From positions 124,001-188,000 of the forward strand of contig NZ_QNVY02000004.1 in assembly GCF_003314435.2 (NCBI RefSeq): a stretch of DNA of 64,000 nt. The letters are read 5' to 3'. The position numbers and the translations under genes are program-made. Within the stretch, counting starts at the first letter, position 1, and each line of letters starts with the position of its first letter. Below are positions 25,982-35,828 of this stretch, one piece after another. The DNA comes from Flavobacterium petrolei (lineage in GTDB: Bacteria > Bacteroidota > Bacteroidia > Flavobacteriales > Flavobacteriaceae). The notes under the pieces are model-generated. The model saw only the letters and a list, made by a program, of their open reading frames with translations, had not been told where the DNA came from and did not search any database.

Positions 25982-26036
25982 CTAATTATTTTTTTGGAGC
26001 AATTGTTTGGTCAATTATTTGTGTTTTTAATGTGAT

Positions 26037-27545
26037 TTAAAAACTAATTTTTTTAATACTATGGGTACTTGTTACGAATAGTCCGATGTAAGTTAAGAGT
26101 CCGTTTAGTACTATTAATTCATTATCAAATACATAACCCGAAAACAATATTTTAGAGTTTTCATTTATTATATACGTGAAGAAAGGAGCTAATAGACAGA
26201 TAAAGGGGACTAATTTATCATTTACGTTTCTTGATTTTTGAAACAGACCAAAAGCATATAATCCTAATAATGGGCCATAAGTATAAGAAGCAACCTTGAA
26301 TATCATCCCAACAACAGAACTATCATTGATTGAATTAAAAATGAGTATTACTAAGAAGATTAATGCTGAAAAACTGATATGAACGATATGCCTTTTACGG
26401 ACGGTATTTTGTTTATGACTATTTTCAGCTTTACCCATTCCCAAAAAATCGACGCAAAAAGAGGTAGTTAAAGCCGTCAGAGCTGAATCGGTAGTGGCGA
26501 AAGTGGCAGCAATAATTCCCAATAAAAATACAATTGCCGGAATTGTTGATAAATGATTCAATGCGATTTCAGGAAAAAGCAAATCGGTTCTTGGTTTGCC
26601 TGTAATTAAATCAACAGGGATTGCAATTCCGTTTTTATCAGCATAAATATATAGTAAGGCACCAACACTTAAAAAGAAAATATTGATAATAACGAAGATT
26701 CCCGTAAAGGTAAACATGTTTTTTTGTGCATCACCAATATTTTTGCAGCTCAGATTTTTTTGCATTAAATCTTGATCCAGCCCAGTCATGGCTATAGTTA
26801 CAAACATTCCTCCTAATATTTGTTTTACAAAATGAAATTTACTTGTTAGGAAATCATCAAAGAAAAATATTTGTGAATAATTACTGTTTTTAACTTCATT
26901 GAAAGCACTAACGGCACTTAAATTCATACTGTCGCAAATAAAATAGATCGTAAGGAAAACCGATGTCACAAGGAAAAAAGTCTGTAAGGTATCCGTAATA
27001 ATAATTGTTTTCAATCCACCTCTGTAGGTGTAAGAAAAAATAAGCAGCAAGGAGATTAATACAGTTAATGCAAACGGAATATTATAATAATCAAATACAA
27101 AACGCTGTAATACTATTACCACTAAATAGAGTCTGAATGCAGAGCTTACCGTTCTGCTAATCAAGAAAATAGTGGCTGCTGTTTTGTAGCTGTAAAGCCC
27201 CATTCTCTGTTCTATATAGCCATAAATAGAGGTTAGATTCATTCTGTAATACAGTGGTAATAATAACTTTGTGATTATTATAAATCCGATAGCATTACCC
27301 AATACAAACTGAAAATATTTGAATTGTTCGCCACTCGCGGCGCCTACTTCTCCCGGAACAGATATAAAAGTTACTCCTGAAAGAGCGGTTCCTATCATTC
27401 CAAAAGCAACTAAATACCATTTTGAATTTTTATTGGCAGTGAAAAAAGCATCATTCCCATCATCTTTTTTGCTGACTCTATGTGAGATGTAGAATAATGT
27501 AGCGAAATAAACGATGATAAGGATTAGGATTGCACTTGGAGTCAT
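26037..27545 (-). CDS. Sodium:solute symporter (SSS family)
   Basis: A 502-residue inner-membrane transporter with about 13 hydrophobic helices. It contains the SSS hallmarks GMIGTALSGVTFISVPGEVG in helix 2, TYRGGLKTIIITDTLQTFFL, the GLDQDLMQKNLSCK loop and the helix-8 motif IIAATFATTDSALTALTTSF, whose Ser/Thr residues form part of the Na2 site. Its place between the murQ and GH3-beta-lactamase genes suggests uptake of MurNAc, GlcNAc or a muro-disaccharide. Since no PTS gene is present, a separate kinase would be needed before MurQ can act. Substrate inferred from context only. Confidence 0.9.
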   Translation of the reverse strand: MTPSAILILIIVYFATLFYISHRVSKKDDGNDAFFTANKNSKWYLVAFGMIGTALSGVTFISVPGEVGAASGEQFKYFQFVLGNAIGFIIITKLLLPLYYRMNLTSIYGYIEQRMGLYSYKTAATIFLISRTVSSAFRLYLVVIVLQRFVFDYYNIPFALTVLISLLLIFSYTYRGGLKTIIITDTLQTFFLVTSVFLTIYFICDSMNLSAVSAFNEVKNSNYSQIFFFDDFLTSKFHFVKQILGGMFVTIAMTGLDQDLMQKNLSCKNIGDAQKNMFTFTGIFVIINIFFLSVGALLYIYADKNGIAIPVDLITGKPRTDLLFPEIALNHLSTIPAIVFLLGIIAATFATTDSALTALTTSFCVDFLGMGKAENSHKQNTVRKRHIVHISFSALIFLVILIFNSINDSSVVGMIFKVASYTYGPLLGLYAFGLFQKSRNVNDKLVPFICLLAPFFTYIINENSKILFSGYVFDNELIVLNGLLTYIGLFVTSTHSIKKISF

Positions 27546-27609
27546 TTTGTATCTTTATAGGTTTATTGTTCTTTATGAATATGTAACAGACTTTAAAATA
27601 GTTTGTTTG

Positions 27610-28437
27610 TTAAATTTCTAGATTTTTATTTTCAGCCAGTAAAACAGCTCTGACACTTTTGTGTTTTTTTAGTAATTCAGAAGCTAATTTCTCGTCAATG
27701 TGCAGTTCTTCTACAATCATTTCGACACCTCTTTGTACTAGTTTTTTATTAGACAATTGCATGTCAATCATTTTGTTGCCATAAATACGCCCTAGTTTAA
27801 TCATAACAGATGTTGATATCATGTTTAATACTAATTTTTGAGATGTTCCAGCTTTCATCCTGGTACTTCCGGTAAGGAATTCTGGACCTACTATCAATTC
27901 AATAGGATAATCAGCCTGTTTCGAAATTAGACTATCACTATTACAGGAAATACTTCCAGTTGCGATATTGTTTTCTTTTGCTTTTTTTAATCCGCCAATA
28001 ACATAAGGAGTATTTCCTGAAGCAGCAATTCCTACAACCACATCTAAACTCGAAATGTCGTAGGCTGATAAATCTCTCCAGGCTTGATCAATGTCGTCCT
28101 CGGCATTTTCTACTGCTTTTCTAATAGCTGAGTCGCCACCTGCAATGATGCCAATAATCCAATTGTCCGGAACTCCAAAAGTTGGCGGACATTCTGAAGC
28201 ATCAAGAATACCGATTCTTCCTGATGTACCGGCACCGATATAAAAAAGCCTTCCACCAAGTTTCATTTTAGATACAATTATATCAACCAATTTTTCAATA
28301 TTTGGAATTTGTTTACCTATTATATCTGCTACTTTTTTATCTTCATTATTTATGTTAGAGAGTAGTTCATTAGTACTCATTTTATCTAAGTTCGAATAGA
28401 GCGATTCTTGTTCTGTATCGGGATTAATTTTTACCAT
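27610..28437 (-). CDS. murQ: N-acetylmuramic acid 6-phosphate etherase
   Basis: A 275-residue cytosolic SIS-domain enzyme that splits MurNAc-6-phosphate into GlcNAc-6-phosphate and D-lactate. The opening (TEQESLYSNLDKMST), IGAGTSGRIGILDASECPPTFG with Glu82, and AGGDSAIRKAVENAEDD with Glu113 match the MurQ signature and the two catalytic glutamates of E. coli MurQ (83 and 114). The SIS motif GIAASGNTPYVIGGL follows. It is slightly shorter than proteobacterial MurQ, losing C-terminal residues. Second gene of the NamZ operon, between NamZ and the SSS symporter. No MurNAc kinase gene was found in the window. Confidence 0.96.
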   Translation of the reverse strand: MVKINPDTEQESLYSNLDKMSTNELLSNINNEDKKVADIIGKQIPNIEKLVDIIVSKMKLGGRLFYIGAGTSGRIGILDASECPPTFGVPDNWIIGIIAGGDSAIRKAVENAEDDIDQAWRDLSAYDISSLDVVVGIAASGNTPYVIGGLKKAKENNIATGSISCNSDSLISKQADYPIELIVGPEFLTGSTRMKAGTSQKLVLNMISTSVMIKLGRIYGNKMIDMQLSNKKLVQRGVEMIVEELHIDEKLASELLKKHKSVRAVLLAENKNLEI

Positions 28438-28541
28438 TTCTTATTTTTTACTGATTAGGGATTTTTTATAGGCCAAATTCAATTTCTGTATTTTATTAAC
28501 AACAGTATCCTGGTTTTATGTGACAATTAACAAGGATTTAT

Positions 28542-29738
28542 TTAATAGATTACATAGTTCATGCGCATTTTTTTAAATGCTGTTAATCCATTTTTCCAAC
28601 TTTTTCTTATTTTATTTTCTGAAATTCCGCTTTCAATTTGCTGCTGTAATTTTTTTGTCCCAGCAAGTTTTGTGAAAAAAGGATTGAAGAATTTAGTTTT
28701 GTCACTGGTATTTTGATAGGCTTTAATTAACCATTTTAGTTCTAATCGAGTTAGTTTAGGGTAAGCCGTTAAATCTTCACCAAAACACTCTTTTCCATTA
28801 TAAAGTGGGTCTTTGGCTCCGAAATTGGGTTTTGGAGTAAAATTAAAAGTGCTTTTCGTTAAAAAAGGAGAACCATAAATTTGAAATTGTTTTTCGGTTC
28901 CGCGGCCCACACTCACATTAGTCCCTTCAAACAAGCACAAACTCGCGTACAGATTTATGGATTGGTCATTTGGTAAATTTGGAGATGGTTTTAGGGGTAA
29001 ACTATATTCCATTGTTCGATTATAATCAAGACAAGGAATAACGGTTAATTTGCATTGTGCCCCGTTTTTAAGCCATTTTTCTCCATTTATCATTTGCGCA
29101 TATTCCCCGATTGTCATTCCGTGAAGGAGTGGAATAGGGTGCATGCCTACAAAACTGGTAAATTCTTTTTCTAAAAGTGGACCATCTATGATACTTCCAT
29201 TAGGATTTGGTCTGTCTAGAATTACAAGAGGAATTCCGTTTTCTGCGCAGGCTTCCATGACATAATGCAAAGATGAAATGTAGGTGTAGAAACGTGCTCC
29301 AACATCTTGTAAATCAAACAACATAATGTCAATTCCAACTAATTGTATTGCTTTTGGTTTTTTGTTATCACCATAAAGAGAAATAATTGAGAGTCCGGTT
29401 TTGGCATCTTTTCCATCAACGACATGTTCACCGGCATCAGCAGTTCCTCTAAACCCGTGTTCAGGAGCAAAAATGGTTTGGATGGCTATTTTTTTTTCTA
29501 ATAAAAAATCTACCAGATGTATTTTGTTTGTCAGAATCCCAGTCTGATTGGTAACAATTCCAACCTTTTTGTTTTGTAATAAAGGCAGGTATTTTTCATA
29601 ATTATCAGCGCCTGTTTTAATTTTTACAGAATCAATTGAGATTCTATTCTTTACACTGTTATCTTCTGAATGAGAATAGCAACTGATAGTAACCATTAGG
29701 ATAAAAAAATAAATATTTTTTTTTAAAATAAAATACAT
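28542..29738 (-). CDS. namZ: NamZ-like exo-beta-N-acetylmuramidase (DUF1343, GH171)
   Basis: A 398-residue lipoprotein (lipobox VTISCYS). The DUF1343 signatures are all present: GIVTNQTGI, FAPEHGFRGTADAGEHV, SLYGDNKKP, LFDLQDVGARFYTYISSL, ILDRPNPNG, PLLHGMTIGEYA, SPNLPNDQS and LFEGTNVSVGRGTEKQFQ. Characterised DUF1343 proteins (NamZ of Bacillus subtilis and relatives, including Tannerella) cleave MurNAc from the non-reducing ends of peptidoglycan fragments. It is the first gene of the operon, with murQ 104 bp downstream, a direct link between releasing MurNAc and using it. No clear -7 element was spotted in the 160 bp upstream. Confidence 0.93.
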   Translation of the reverse strand: MYFILKKNIYFFILMVTISCYSHSEDNSVKNRISIDSVKIKTGADNYEKYLPLLQNKKVGIVTNQTGILTNKIHLVDFLLEKKIAIQTIFAPEHGFRGTADAGEHVVDGKDAKTGLSIISLYGDNKKPKAIQLVGIDIMLFDLQDVGARFYTYISSLHYVMEACAENGIPLVILDRPNPNGSIIDGPLLEKEFTSFVGMHPIPLLHGMTIGEYAQMINGEKWLKNGAQCKLTVIPCLDYNRTMEYSLPLKPSPNLPNDQSINLYASLCLFEGTNVSVGRGTEKQFQIYGSPFLTKSTFNFTPKPNFGAKDPLYNGKECFGEDLTAYPKLTRLELKWLIKAYQNTSDKTKFFNPFFTKLAGTKKLQQQIESGISENKIRKSWKNGLTAFKKMRMNYVIY

Positions 29739-29897
29739 TGTAGTGTTTTTTAAAAGTGACGAATTAATAAAATTGCTATTGATTTAAGTACATAAGGAAG
29801 TCTGCCATAAATGCAATAGCTTTTTAGTTTAAATAGAAAAATCTATTATTTACTTAGAAAAACATATTTGTACTATGGGCTGACTGAAATTGGTAAA

Positions 29898-29934
29898 CAA
29901 AAACCACTTTAGAATTTTCTGAAGTGGTTTTTTG
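29898..29934 (-). terminator. Intrinsic terminator after the SusCD/DUF4397 operon
   Basis: AAAAACCACTT and AAGTGGTTTTTT pair around an 11-nt loop. On the minus strand it ends in a T-rich run and starts 6 bp after the stop of the lipoprotein gene at 29941. It separates that operon from the NamZ operon. Confidence 0.8.
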
Positions 29935-29940
29935 TAAATC

Positions 29941-30876
29941 TTATTTATTGGTATAAAATGTTATTACCGGAATGTTGATAGTTGCACTAGGCACTCCTGC
30001 GGATATTCCTCCAGCATAACCCCTGCAGTAGACGGTATAAATTCTACCTGCTCTTGGAACAAAAATATTAGTTCCTGAATTAGCTTGATTCGCTACAAGA
30101 GCTGGAGCGGTTAGCGTTGGGTTGTTTGATGCGGATCCAGCAACGCGCAATTGTAATTGGTAGCCTCTCGTATCAGTAGGATCTTGTGGCTCTATGGCAA
30201 TGAATTTTTCGTCTCCGCCTTTGAAAGTTATATTCTTATAGGTTTGAATCTCTTTTGTAACTACAGGAGTAACGCCACTGATAGAAGTTGTTTTTATAAT
30301 TCCCAAATCATAACCCGCTACAGGAGTATTGTTTATGACATTTATAAAGCGAATATACGCTTTGGTTTTGTCCAAATTAGCGACAGATAAATCATCATTG
30401 ATTTGAAACATTGAATAGCTAACCGGCGTAACTGTTGGTAGTGACCCAATTAAGAAATTGGTGTAGAATTTGCCTTTGTCGGTTACTAGTTTGCCAACAA
30501 AACGTTCGACTTCCGCAGTTTGAGGAACAGTTGCAGTAGCAGCAATTAGTGGAGATATAGCACTCAAGGGCTGTTCTCCTGATTTTACCATACTGTAACT
30601 CGTCGATGCTGGATATTGCGATCCGTAAGATGTTCCAACGGGAAGACCAACGGTAACGCCAACAGAGGATATTTTCTCTGCTCCAATAAAATAATTCACC
30701 TGAAGATTAGTTCCATTTGCACCAATCGCTGCGTGAATAAATTTTACGTTAGAAGTGTTATCAGACGCACTTACTGCGTAAGGAGTGAAATCGTGTTCCT
30801 CTCCACAAGATACAACCAGTGCCGCTCCTAAAAGTGGTACAATGGATTTTTTAATAATGTTAAGTATATTTTTCAT
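29941..30876 (-). CDS. DUF4397-like lipoprotein of SusCD operon
   Basis: A 311-residue lipoprotein (lipobox ALVVSCGEE, followed by DFTPYAVSASDN). Residues about 42-150 include SNVKFIHAAIGANGTNLQVNY, which matches the N-x-R/K-x-x-HA-x-x-x-x-x-x-V-x-V opening of DUF4397-type beta-sandwich domains, and a second domain follows (about 165-305, AYIRFINVINNTPVAGYDLGI). It is the third gene in the SusC-SusD unit, 26 bp after the SusD gene, and directly precedes a terminator. Position and lipidation suggest a surface accessory binding protein for the same ligand, plausibly peptidoglycan or chitin fragments from the neighbourhood. Confidence 0.7.
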   Translation of the reverse strand: MKNILNIIKKSIVPLLGAALVVSCGEEHDFTPYAVSASDNTSNVKFIHAAIGANGTNLQVNYFIGAEKISSVGVTVGLPVGTSYGSQYPASTSYSMVKSGEQPLSAISPLIAATATVPQTAEVERFVGKLVTDKGKFYTNFLIGSLPTVTPVSYSMFQINDDLSVANLDKTKAYIRFINVINNTPVAGYDLGIIKTTSISGVTPVVTKEIQTYKNITFKGGDEKFIAIEPQDPTDTRGYQLQLRVAGSASNNPTLTAPALVANQANSGTNIFVPRAGRIYTVYCRGYAGGISAGVPSATINIPVITFYTNK

Positions 30877-30902
30877 GTAATACGTTTTATAGTTTTGATA
30901 AA

Positions 30903-32501
30903 TTACGGTTTAGAAAACCACATTTCTATTGTATGATAATCCACTTTATCTGCGCCAATTGCTTGTAAAGCCGCAAAATTCCATACATATTCTGAGTTGA
31001 ATCTTGGACGAACTCGGTATGGTAATTTTCCATTATTATCAACAAATAAGCTAGTTGGGAAAGCCATTGTTTTGTAAATATTTACGTTGTCGTAGCGGTA
31101 TTTTCGCATATCTGTCCAAGCTTCTAAATTTCCAAAACCAAAAAGAGAAATGTATTTTTGCAGGATGATGTGACTCATTGTTAAGTTAGCTTCAGCCGGA
31201 ACCACATTTATATTAGCAAGAAAAGTTGATTTTTCTGATGCAGATATAGCAGTTGTGATTGGATAAGTTGTACTACTAATAGTATTTGCATTTACAAAAT
31301 CGATACTCGCTTCAATTCCTTTTTTGTATGCTGCCAAAGCCATAACTTTATCTCCTTTTTTGAAAGCAGCCTCTGCCTTGATGAATTGAATTTCAGCATA
31401 AGTCATGATAGGAAACGATGCTTTATCTCTAAAAATATACCGACCAGGTGTCGTAATACTTCCAGCCAAGAATGTTCCCCAAAGATTAGGAATTCTACTT
31501 GGTCCCGTAGTTGAGGAAGCCGTAGTATTCAATGGATTGCCAATAAAAGTATATTTGGTTGGGTCTGGATTTGCCGCCGATGCCGGAGCTGTTTCAGATG
31601 TTCCAATAGATGGCGCTAAAATTCTTGACATGCGAGGGTCAATTGCGCCGGTAAAAACATCTCCATTCATAACTCTAACCATAAAATCAGTTTGACGGAA
31701 TGTTGCAATGTTGTTTCTACCCGGTCCATTGAAATTGCTATCAGCTGACACGGAACCGTTGTAACTAATTAAGGCATTATCTGCATTTGATGCCAAAGAT
31801 TTGTCGCAGGCTTCAATCACAGCTGTTGGGTTGTAACTAGCTTTATTTATTTGGTTATTCAAATTACGCGCTACTACGCCCCAAGCAAATTTGGTCCATT
31901 TAGCTCTATCGCCGTTATACATTTTATCCCCTACAGCTGTGTAAGTACTAGAGACTTTACCATCCGTACGCGCTAAGTCAACAACACCTTCGTTTATCAA
32001 ACGCAGCACTTCAGCATACACTTGTTCTTGTCCTACATAGTCAAAAGACATACGTTGCGTAAAAGCTTGATCAAAATCAATTAATTCTGAATGATAATCT
32101 GTGGCAACTTGCCAGGACCAAGCTCTAATCACTTTTGATATACCGGTAATATCATGACGTTCTTCTGCAACTGCTTTTTCTTGCATTCGGGTCAAATTTA
32201 AGCCTATAGAAAAATAGGCCATTTTCCAAATTTCACCACCTGCATCATTATTTGCTGTGTAGCCGTATCTATCCCAATCGTTTCCAGTGGTCGCATTACT
32301 GAAATATTGCACGTACCTTCCTAAATAGCGATTGTCAAACTGTAAACCCACAGCCATTTGTTGCTCAATTGGCGGCATTAAAGCTTGGGCAGAAACATCA
32401 ACTGGAAAACTTGGGTTTTCATTCAAATCTTGCAAGTTGTCACACGAAACTACAGTGGTCAACAGTCCTATTGCAGCTATATATTTTTTTATATTTTTCA
32501 T
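30903..32501 (-). CDS. SusD/RagB-family lipoprotein (SusD-like_2 type)
   Basis: A 532-residue outer-membrane lipoprotein with lipobox TVVSCDNLQDLNENPSFP; the DLNxNPxxP opening is typical of the SusD-like_2 branch. Further features are QMAVGLQFDNRYLGRYVQYFSN, RAWSWQVATDYHSELIDFDQAF, the late MTYAEIQFIKAEAAFKKGD and the C-terminal FGFGNLEAWTDMRKYRYDN. This branch pairs with SusC proteins for uptake of oligosaccharides and peptides. The start lies 12 bp downstream of the SusC stop. Its position between the NamZ/MurQ operon and the NagB/GH20 genes points to amino-sugar oligomers as ligand. Confidence 0.9.
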   Translation of the reverse strand: MKNIKKYIAAIGLLTTVVSCDNLQDLNENPSFPVDVSAQALMPPIEQQMAVGLQFDNRYLGRYVQYFSNATTGNDWDRYGYTANNDAGGEIWKMAYFSIGLNLTRMQEKAVAEERHDITGISKVIRAWSWQVATDYHSELIDFDQAFTQRMSFDYVGQEQVYAEVLRLINEGVVDLARTDGKVSSTYTAVGDKMYNGDRAKWTKFAWGVVARNLNNQINKASYNPTAVIEACDKSLASNADNALISYNGSVSADSNFNGPGRNNIATFRQTDFMVRVMNGDVFTGAIDPRMSRILAPSIGTSETAPASAANPDPTKYTFIGNPLNTTASSTTGPSRIPNLWGTFLAGSITTPGRYIFRDKASFPIMTYAEIQFIKAEAAFKKGDKVMALAAYKKGIEASIDFVNANTISSTTYPITTAISASEKSTFLANINVVPAEANLTMSHIILQKYISLFGFGNLEAWTDMRKYRYDNVNIYKTMAFPTSLFVDNNGKLPYRVRPRFNSEYVWNFAALQAIGADKVDYHTIEMWFSKP

Positions 32502-32513
32502 TTTCTATAAGTA

Positions 32514-35500
32514 TTAAAATCCTAATTTTACTCCCATGTTCAAACCTCGTGGTGTGGAAACCGTCCCAAAGTCAAAACCAGCTCCTCCAGCTCCTCCAGA
32601 AGATGCATTTAATCCATTAACTGCAGGATCTGCGCCTGTATAATTAGTTATCATAAAAGCATCGGTTAAGGTTAGGTTTAACGACAGCGATTTTATAGCT
32701 GTTTTTTCTAATTTTTCAGGAGACATTCTGTAACTAATGGTAATGTCTCTCATTCGCAACCAATTAATATCTTTTTCAATAAAGTCAGCATCAACTGCAC
32801 CAGATCGGTAATATTCATTTTGATAATATGGCGTCACCATTACGTTATTCTGTGTAGGAGTGGCTGAGTTCTCTAGTCCATCTCTTAATATGCCTTGTAC
32901 AACACGAGGTTGTTCTCTGTCTAAAGTTCTTGTGGAGATTCCATTTTGGTACATCCAAAATTCGGTTCCATTGAAAATATCTCCTCCTTTACGAAGGTCT
33001 AGTAACATTGACAAACTTAAATTCTTGTATTTGAAAGTGTTTTGAAAACCAAGTACAAAATCTGGATTTCTATCACCCGCGATAACAAAGTTTGGATTTT
33101 TAAGAGGATAACCTGTGCTTGGATCTATTAGTATTTGTCCTGCATTATTTCTTAAATAATCTACAGCTGTTATCGTAGTTAGTGGCCCGCCTACTTTTAC
33201 ACCACCTCGAACATTTCCATAAAGCCAAGTATCAGATAAATAATATTCTGTCACTACTGGTGGAAGATTCAGTAGTTCTGATCGTGTTTTATTAAAATTG
33301 GCATTCAAATCCCAAGAAAAATTGGATGTTTTTACTGGAGTGGCGTTCAAGGTGATTTCTAAACCTTCATTTCTTAAGTCTCCAAAATTAGCAGATGTTA
33401 AAACGAATCCAGTACCGTAACTTAAACGCATATTTTTTAAGATAGGATCAACTGTTTTGGTGCTATATACGGTTACGTCTAGCCCTATACGATCGTCAAA
33501 AAATTTAATTTCTGTACCAAATTCAACAGACTTGCGAAACTCAGGAACTAAATTTGGATTGGCACCTGTTACTCCGTATGCATATCCGCCATTTGTCGTT
33601 AACTGTGGTTGATAAATAGGTACTGCGGAATAAGGAGAAGGGATGTTAGCTGCCTCAGCGTAAGAGGCTCTTATTTTTCCATAAGACAATATTCCTTGGT
33701 CTTTCAAGCCCGGTAAATTAGAGAACATAAAACTGGTTGAGGCAGAAGGATAAAAGAAAGGATCAGGCAATACTGAAACCCAGTCTTTACGTCCTGTCAA
33801 CGATAAATAAACAATCTTGTCATAATCAAAATTTACCTCTGTAAAGAAACCTACGATTCTACTTTGAATGATTCTTTCTTGTGATCTTTGTGTTGTAGCT
33901 TCGGTATTATTAATAGAATTAAAATTTGGATCAAAATACTTGTTTCCGGATGTAGATAAAATTCTAAAATAGTTGTCATTAATTGCATTACCAAGCAAAA
34001 TTTTAGTATTGAATTTTCCGAAAGATTTTTGGGCAGTTGCCAAGAAAGTCGTATTCAAGTTACTAGTGCTGTTATAGTACGTTTCTATGAAACCTCCTGT
34101 TGCTATTCCACCAGCTGATTCTGGATGAATTGCTCTATATCCTTGACCTGAATTTACATCCCAACCTGCACGAGCTGTAAAATTTAACCATTCTGTTGGA
34201 TCATATATTAATCCAACATTGGTAACAAAACGGTTGTTGAAATCCTCAGATAAGTTCTTGTTTACATCCCAAAATGGGTTGTCAGTTTCAGTATCCAGCG
34301 CTCCGGAAGTAATTTTCCTTCTTGATCCATCAGTATTCAAATAATTACGTACATCATCATTTTGAGGCCAGCCCAATAGTGTTAATAAATACCCATTACT
34401 ACCAGTTAGTGAACCTGATCCACCTTTTGATGCTTTTTGATTTTCCGATTTAGTAAAACTAAAGGTCCCTTCTGATTTAAATTTAGGTGAAATTTTTGCT
34501 GTTGCATTTAAGCTAGCGTTTAATCGGTTATATGATGTATTAGGTGTAACGCCTTCTTGATCTAAATTACTTAACGACAATCTATATGAAGTCGTTTCTG
34601 TGCCTGCTTCAAGCGACAAGTTGTGTGTTGTAGATGTTCCTACTTTGAAAAAATTATTAACATTGTCATAGAATTTTGTACCTGGAGCAAAAGCTTCTCC
34701 TAATTGTCTTCTGTAATCAGTATTAGTTATTCCGTCAGCACCTCTTTGATATACGGATTGAGTTTCAGGGAAACGGTAGACTTGATCTAGTCTTGTATTG
34801 GTAGAGTAAGTAACTCTTCCCACTCCTTTTTTTCCTTTTTTAGTTGTAATTACGATAGCTCCGTTACCTGCTTGCATACCATAAAGCGCAGCAGCTTCCG
34901 GACCTTTAAGAATCGTTATCGATTCAATATCTTCAGGGTTGATATCAGCACCTCTATTAGTATAGTCTTGATTTCTATTGGGAGCATTTGAGATCATCAA
35001 ACCTTGGTCCAGAGTTTCATTACTTACCGGCAAACCGTCCACAATATATAAAGGTGAATTGTTTCCACTCAAAGAGTTTACACCTCTTAATTGTATAGCT
35101 GCAGAAGCTCCAGGGGCTCCAGTAGTACTAGTCACTGTAAGACCAGCAATACGACCTTGCAGCGCGTTGGCAAAATTCGCACGTTGTGTATCTGCGATTT
35201 CTTGTCCTTTAACCGCTTGTGCGGAATATCCTAAGGAGGATTTGTCTAAAGTTCTACCCATCGATCCTATGATAACAACTTCTTTTAAGCTTTCAACACT
35301 TTCATTTAAAACTACATTCATTGATGAGCCTGTAACCTGTATTTCTTTGGTTTCAAAACCAATATAACTGAAGCTAAGTATTTGTCCAGAAGATATCGAA
35401 ATACTATAATTTCCATCAAAATCAGTGGTGCTACTTTTAGTAGTACCTTTAATGAGTACTGTAGCTCCGGGTATAGGAATTCCGTCCGCTTTGTTTTTAA

Positions 35501-35582
35501 CAGTTCCAGTAATTGTTTTCGTTTGTCCCAATGTAACTTGGACGAACAAAACCAATAACGAAATAAGGAATAATTTCTTCAT
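32514..35582 (-). CDS. SusC/RagA-type TonB-dependent transporter
   Basis: A 1022-residue outer-membrane transporter. The start is set at the ATG at 35580-35582 because a signal peptide (MKKLFLISLLVLFVQVTLGQ) follows immediately; the longer frame to 35684 would read through the promoter. After the signal come CarboxypepD_reg-like (about 20-95), plug (about 105-235, ending LYGMQAGNGAIVITTKKGKKG) and a barrel. There is no STN domain, unlike the two other SusC proteins here, which fits the absence of FecR/sigma genes and suggests control by the adjacent DeoR regulator. A perfect -7 element lies about 30 bp upstream. Confidence 0.93.
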   Translation of the reverse strand: MKKLFLISLLVLFVQVTLGQTKTITGTVKNKADGIPIPGATVLIKGTTKSSTTDFDGNYSISISSGQILSFSYIGFETKEIQVTGSSMNVVLNESVESLKEVVIIGSMGRTLDKSSLGYSAQAVKGQEIADTQRANFANALQGRIAGLTVTSTTGAPGASAAIQLRGVNSLSGNNSPLYIVDGLPVSNETLDQGLMISNAPNRNQDYTNRGADINPEDIESITILKGPEAAALYGMQAGNGAIVITTKKGKKGVGRVTYSTNTRLDQVYRFPETQSVYQRGADGITNTDYRRQLGEAFAPGTKFYDNVNNFFKVGTSTTHNLSLEAGTETTSYRLSLSNLDQEGVTPNTSYNRLNASLNATAKISPKFKSEGTFSFTKSENQKASKGGSGSLTGSNGYLLTLLGWPQNDDVRNYLNTDGSRRKITSGALDTETDNPFWDVNKNLSEDFNNRFVTNVGLIYDPTEWLNFTARAGWDVNSGQGYRAIHPESAGGIATGGFIETYYNSTSNLNTTFLATAQKSFGKFNTKILLGNAINDNYFRILSTSGNKYFDPNFNSINNTEATTQRSQERIIQSRIVGFFTEVNFDYDKIVYLSLTGRKDWVSVLPDPFFYPSASTSFMFSNLPGLKDQGILSYGKIRASYAEAANIPSPYSAVPIYQPQLTTNGGYAYGVTGANPNLVPEFRKSVEFGTEIKFFDDRIGLDVTVYSTKTVDPILKNMRLSYGTGFVLTSANFGDLRNEGLEITLNATPVKTSNFSWDLNANFNKTRSELLNLPPVVTEYYLSDTWLYGNVRGGVKVGGPLTTITAVDYLRNNAGQILIDPSTGYPLKNPNFVIAGDRNPDFVLGFQNTFKYKNLSLSMLLDLRKGGDIFNGTEFWMYQNGISTRTLDREQPRVVQGILRDGLENSATPTQNNVMVTPYYQNEYYRSGAVDADFIEKDINWLRMRDITISYRMSPEKLEKTAIKSLSLNLTLTDAFMITNYTGADPAVNGLNASSGGAGGAGFDFGTVSTPRGLNMGVKLGF

Positions 35583-35610
35583 AATTATTTTTGGTTTTAT
35601 GGTTGTTGAA

Positions 35611-35618
35611 CAAATATA
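35611..35618 (-). promoter_or_regulatory. Promoter -7 element (TATATTTG) of the SusC operon
   Basis: On the minus strand the sequence reads TATATTTG, a perfect fit to the Bacteroidota -7 consensus TAnnTTTG. It is 28 bp before the chosen ATG, which also supports that start. The region just upstream carries TGCA-containing repeats that could be operators. Confidence 0.65.
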
Positions 35619-35672
35619 TTTATTTAATGCATATAAATGCGATATTTTGTTATGTTTTTTTAAAATACATGC

Positions 35673-35686
35673 TAAATTATGCAAAA
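35673..35686. promoter_or_regulatory. Candidate DeoR operator upstream of susC-like gene
   Basis: On the minus strand this reads TTTTGCATAATTTA, matching 11 or 12 of 14 positions of the arm TTTTGCGTTATTTA that forms the palindrome upstream of nagB. Additional atgca words lie at 35628-35640 and 35688-35695. The DeoR gene sits between the two sites. Confidence 0.4.
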
Positions 35687-35796
35687 AAATGCATTTTTTA
35701 TTTAGATAAAGGATAAATTATGGTAAATCAATGATTTGATTGCAATAGTCTCTTGCGGCTGATGGTGTATCTTTACATTTGAATAGAAATATTTAA

Positions 35797-35804
35797 TATA
35801 TTTG
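35797..35804 (+). promoter_or_regulatory. Promoter -7 element (TATATTTG) of the DeoR gene
   Basis: TATATTTG matches TAnnTTTG and lies 25 bp before the ATG at 35829. A TTTG at 35778-35781 could be the -33 element, although the spacing is short. The element overlaps the in-frame TTG at 35802, showing that this TTG is not the start. Confidence 0.6.
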
Positions 35805-35828
35805 TACTCAATTTTTAATTTTAAAAGT

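Noticed and set aside
34978..35367. 129-codon plus-strand frame inside the SusC-like gene
   Set aside because: It is antisense to the well-supported plug domain of the transporter and has no recognisable features. Treated as a shadow frame, like many other overlapping frames.
35583..35684. N-terminal extension of the SusC-like protein starting at 35684
   Set aside because: The extra 34 residues have no signal peptide and cover the TATATTTG promoter element. The ATG at 35582 is followed by a normal signal sequence.
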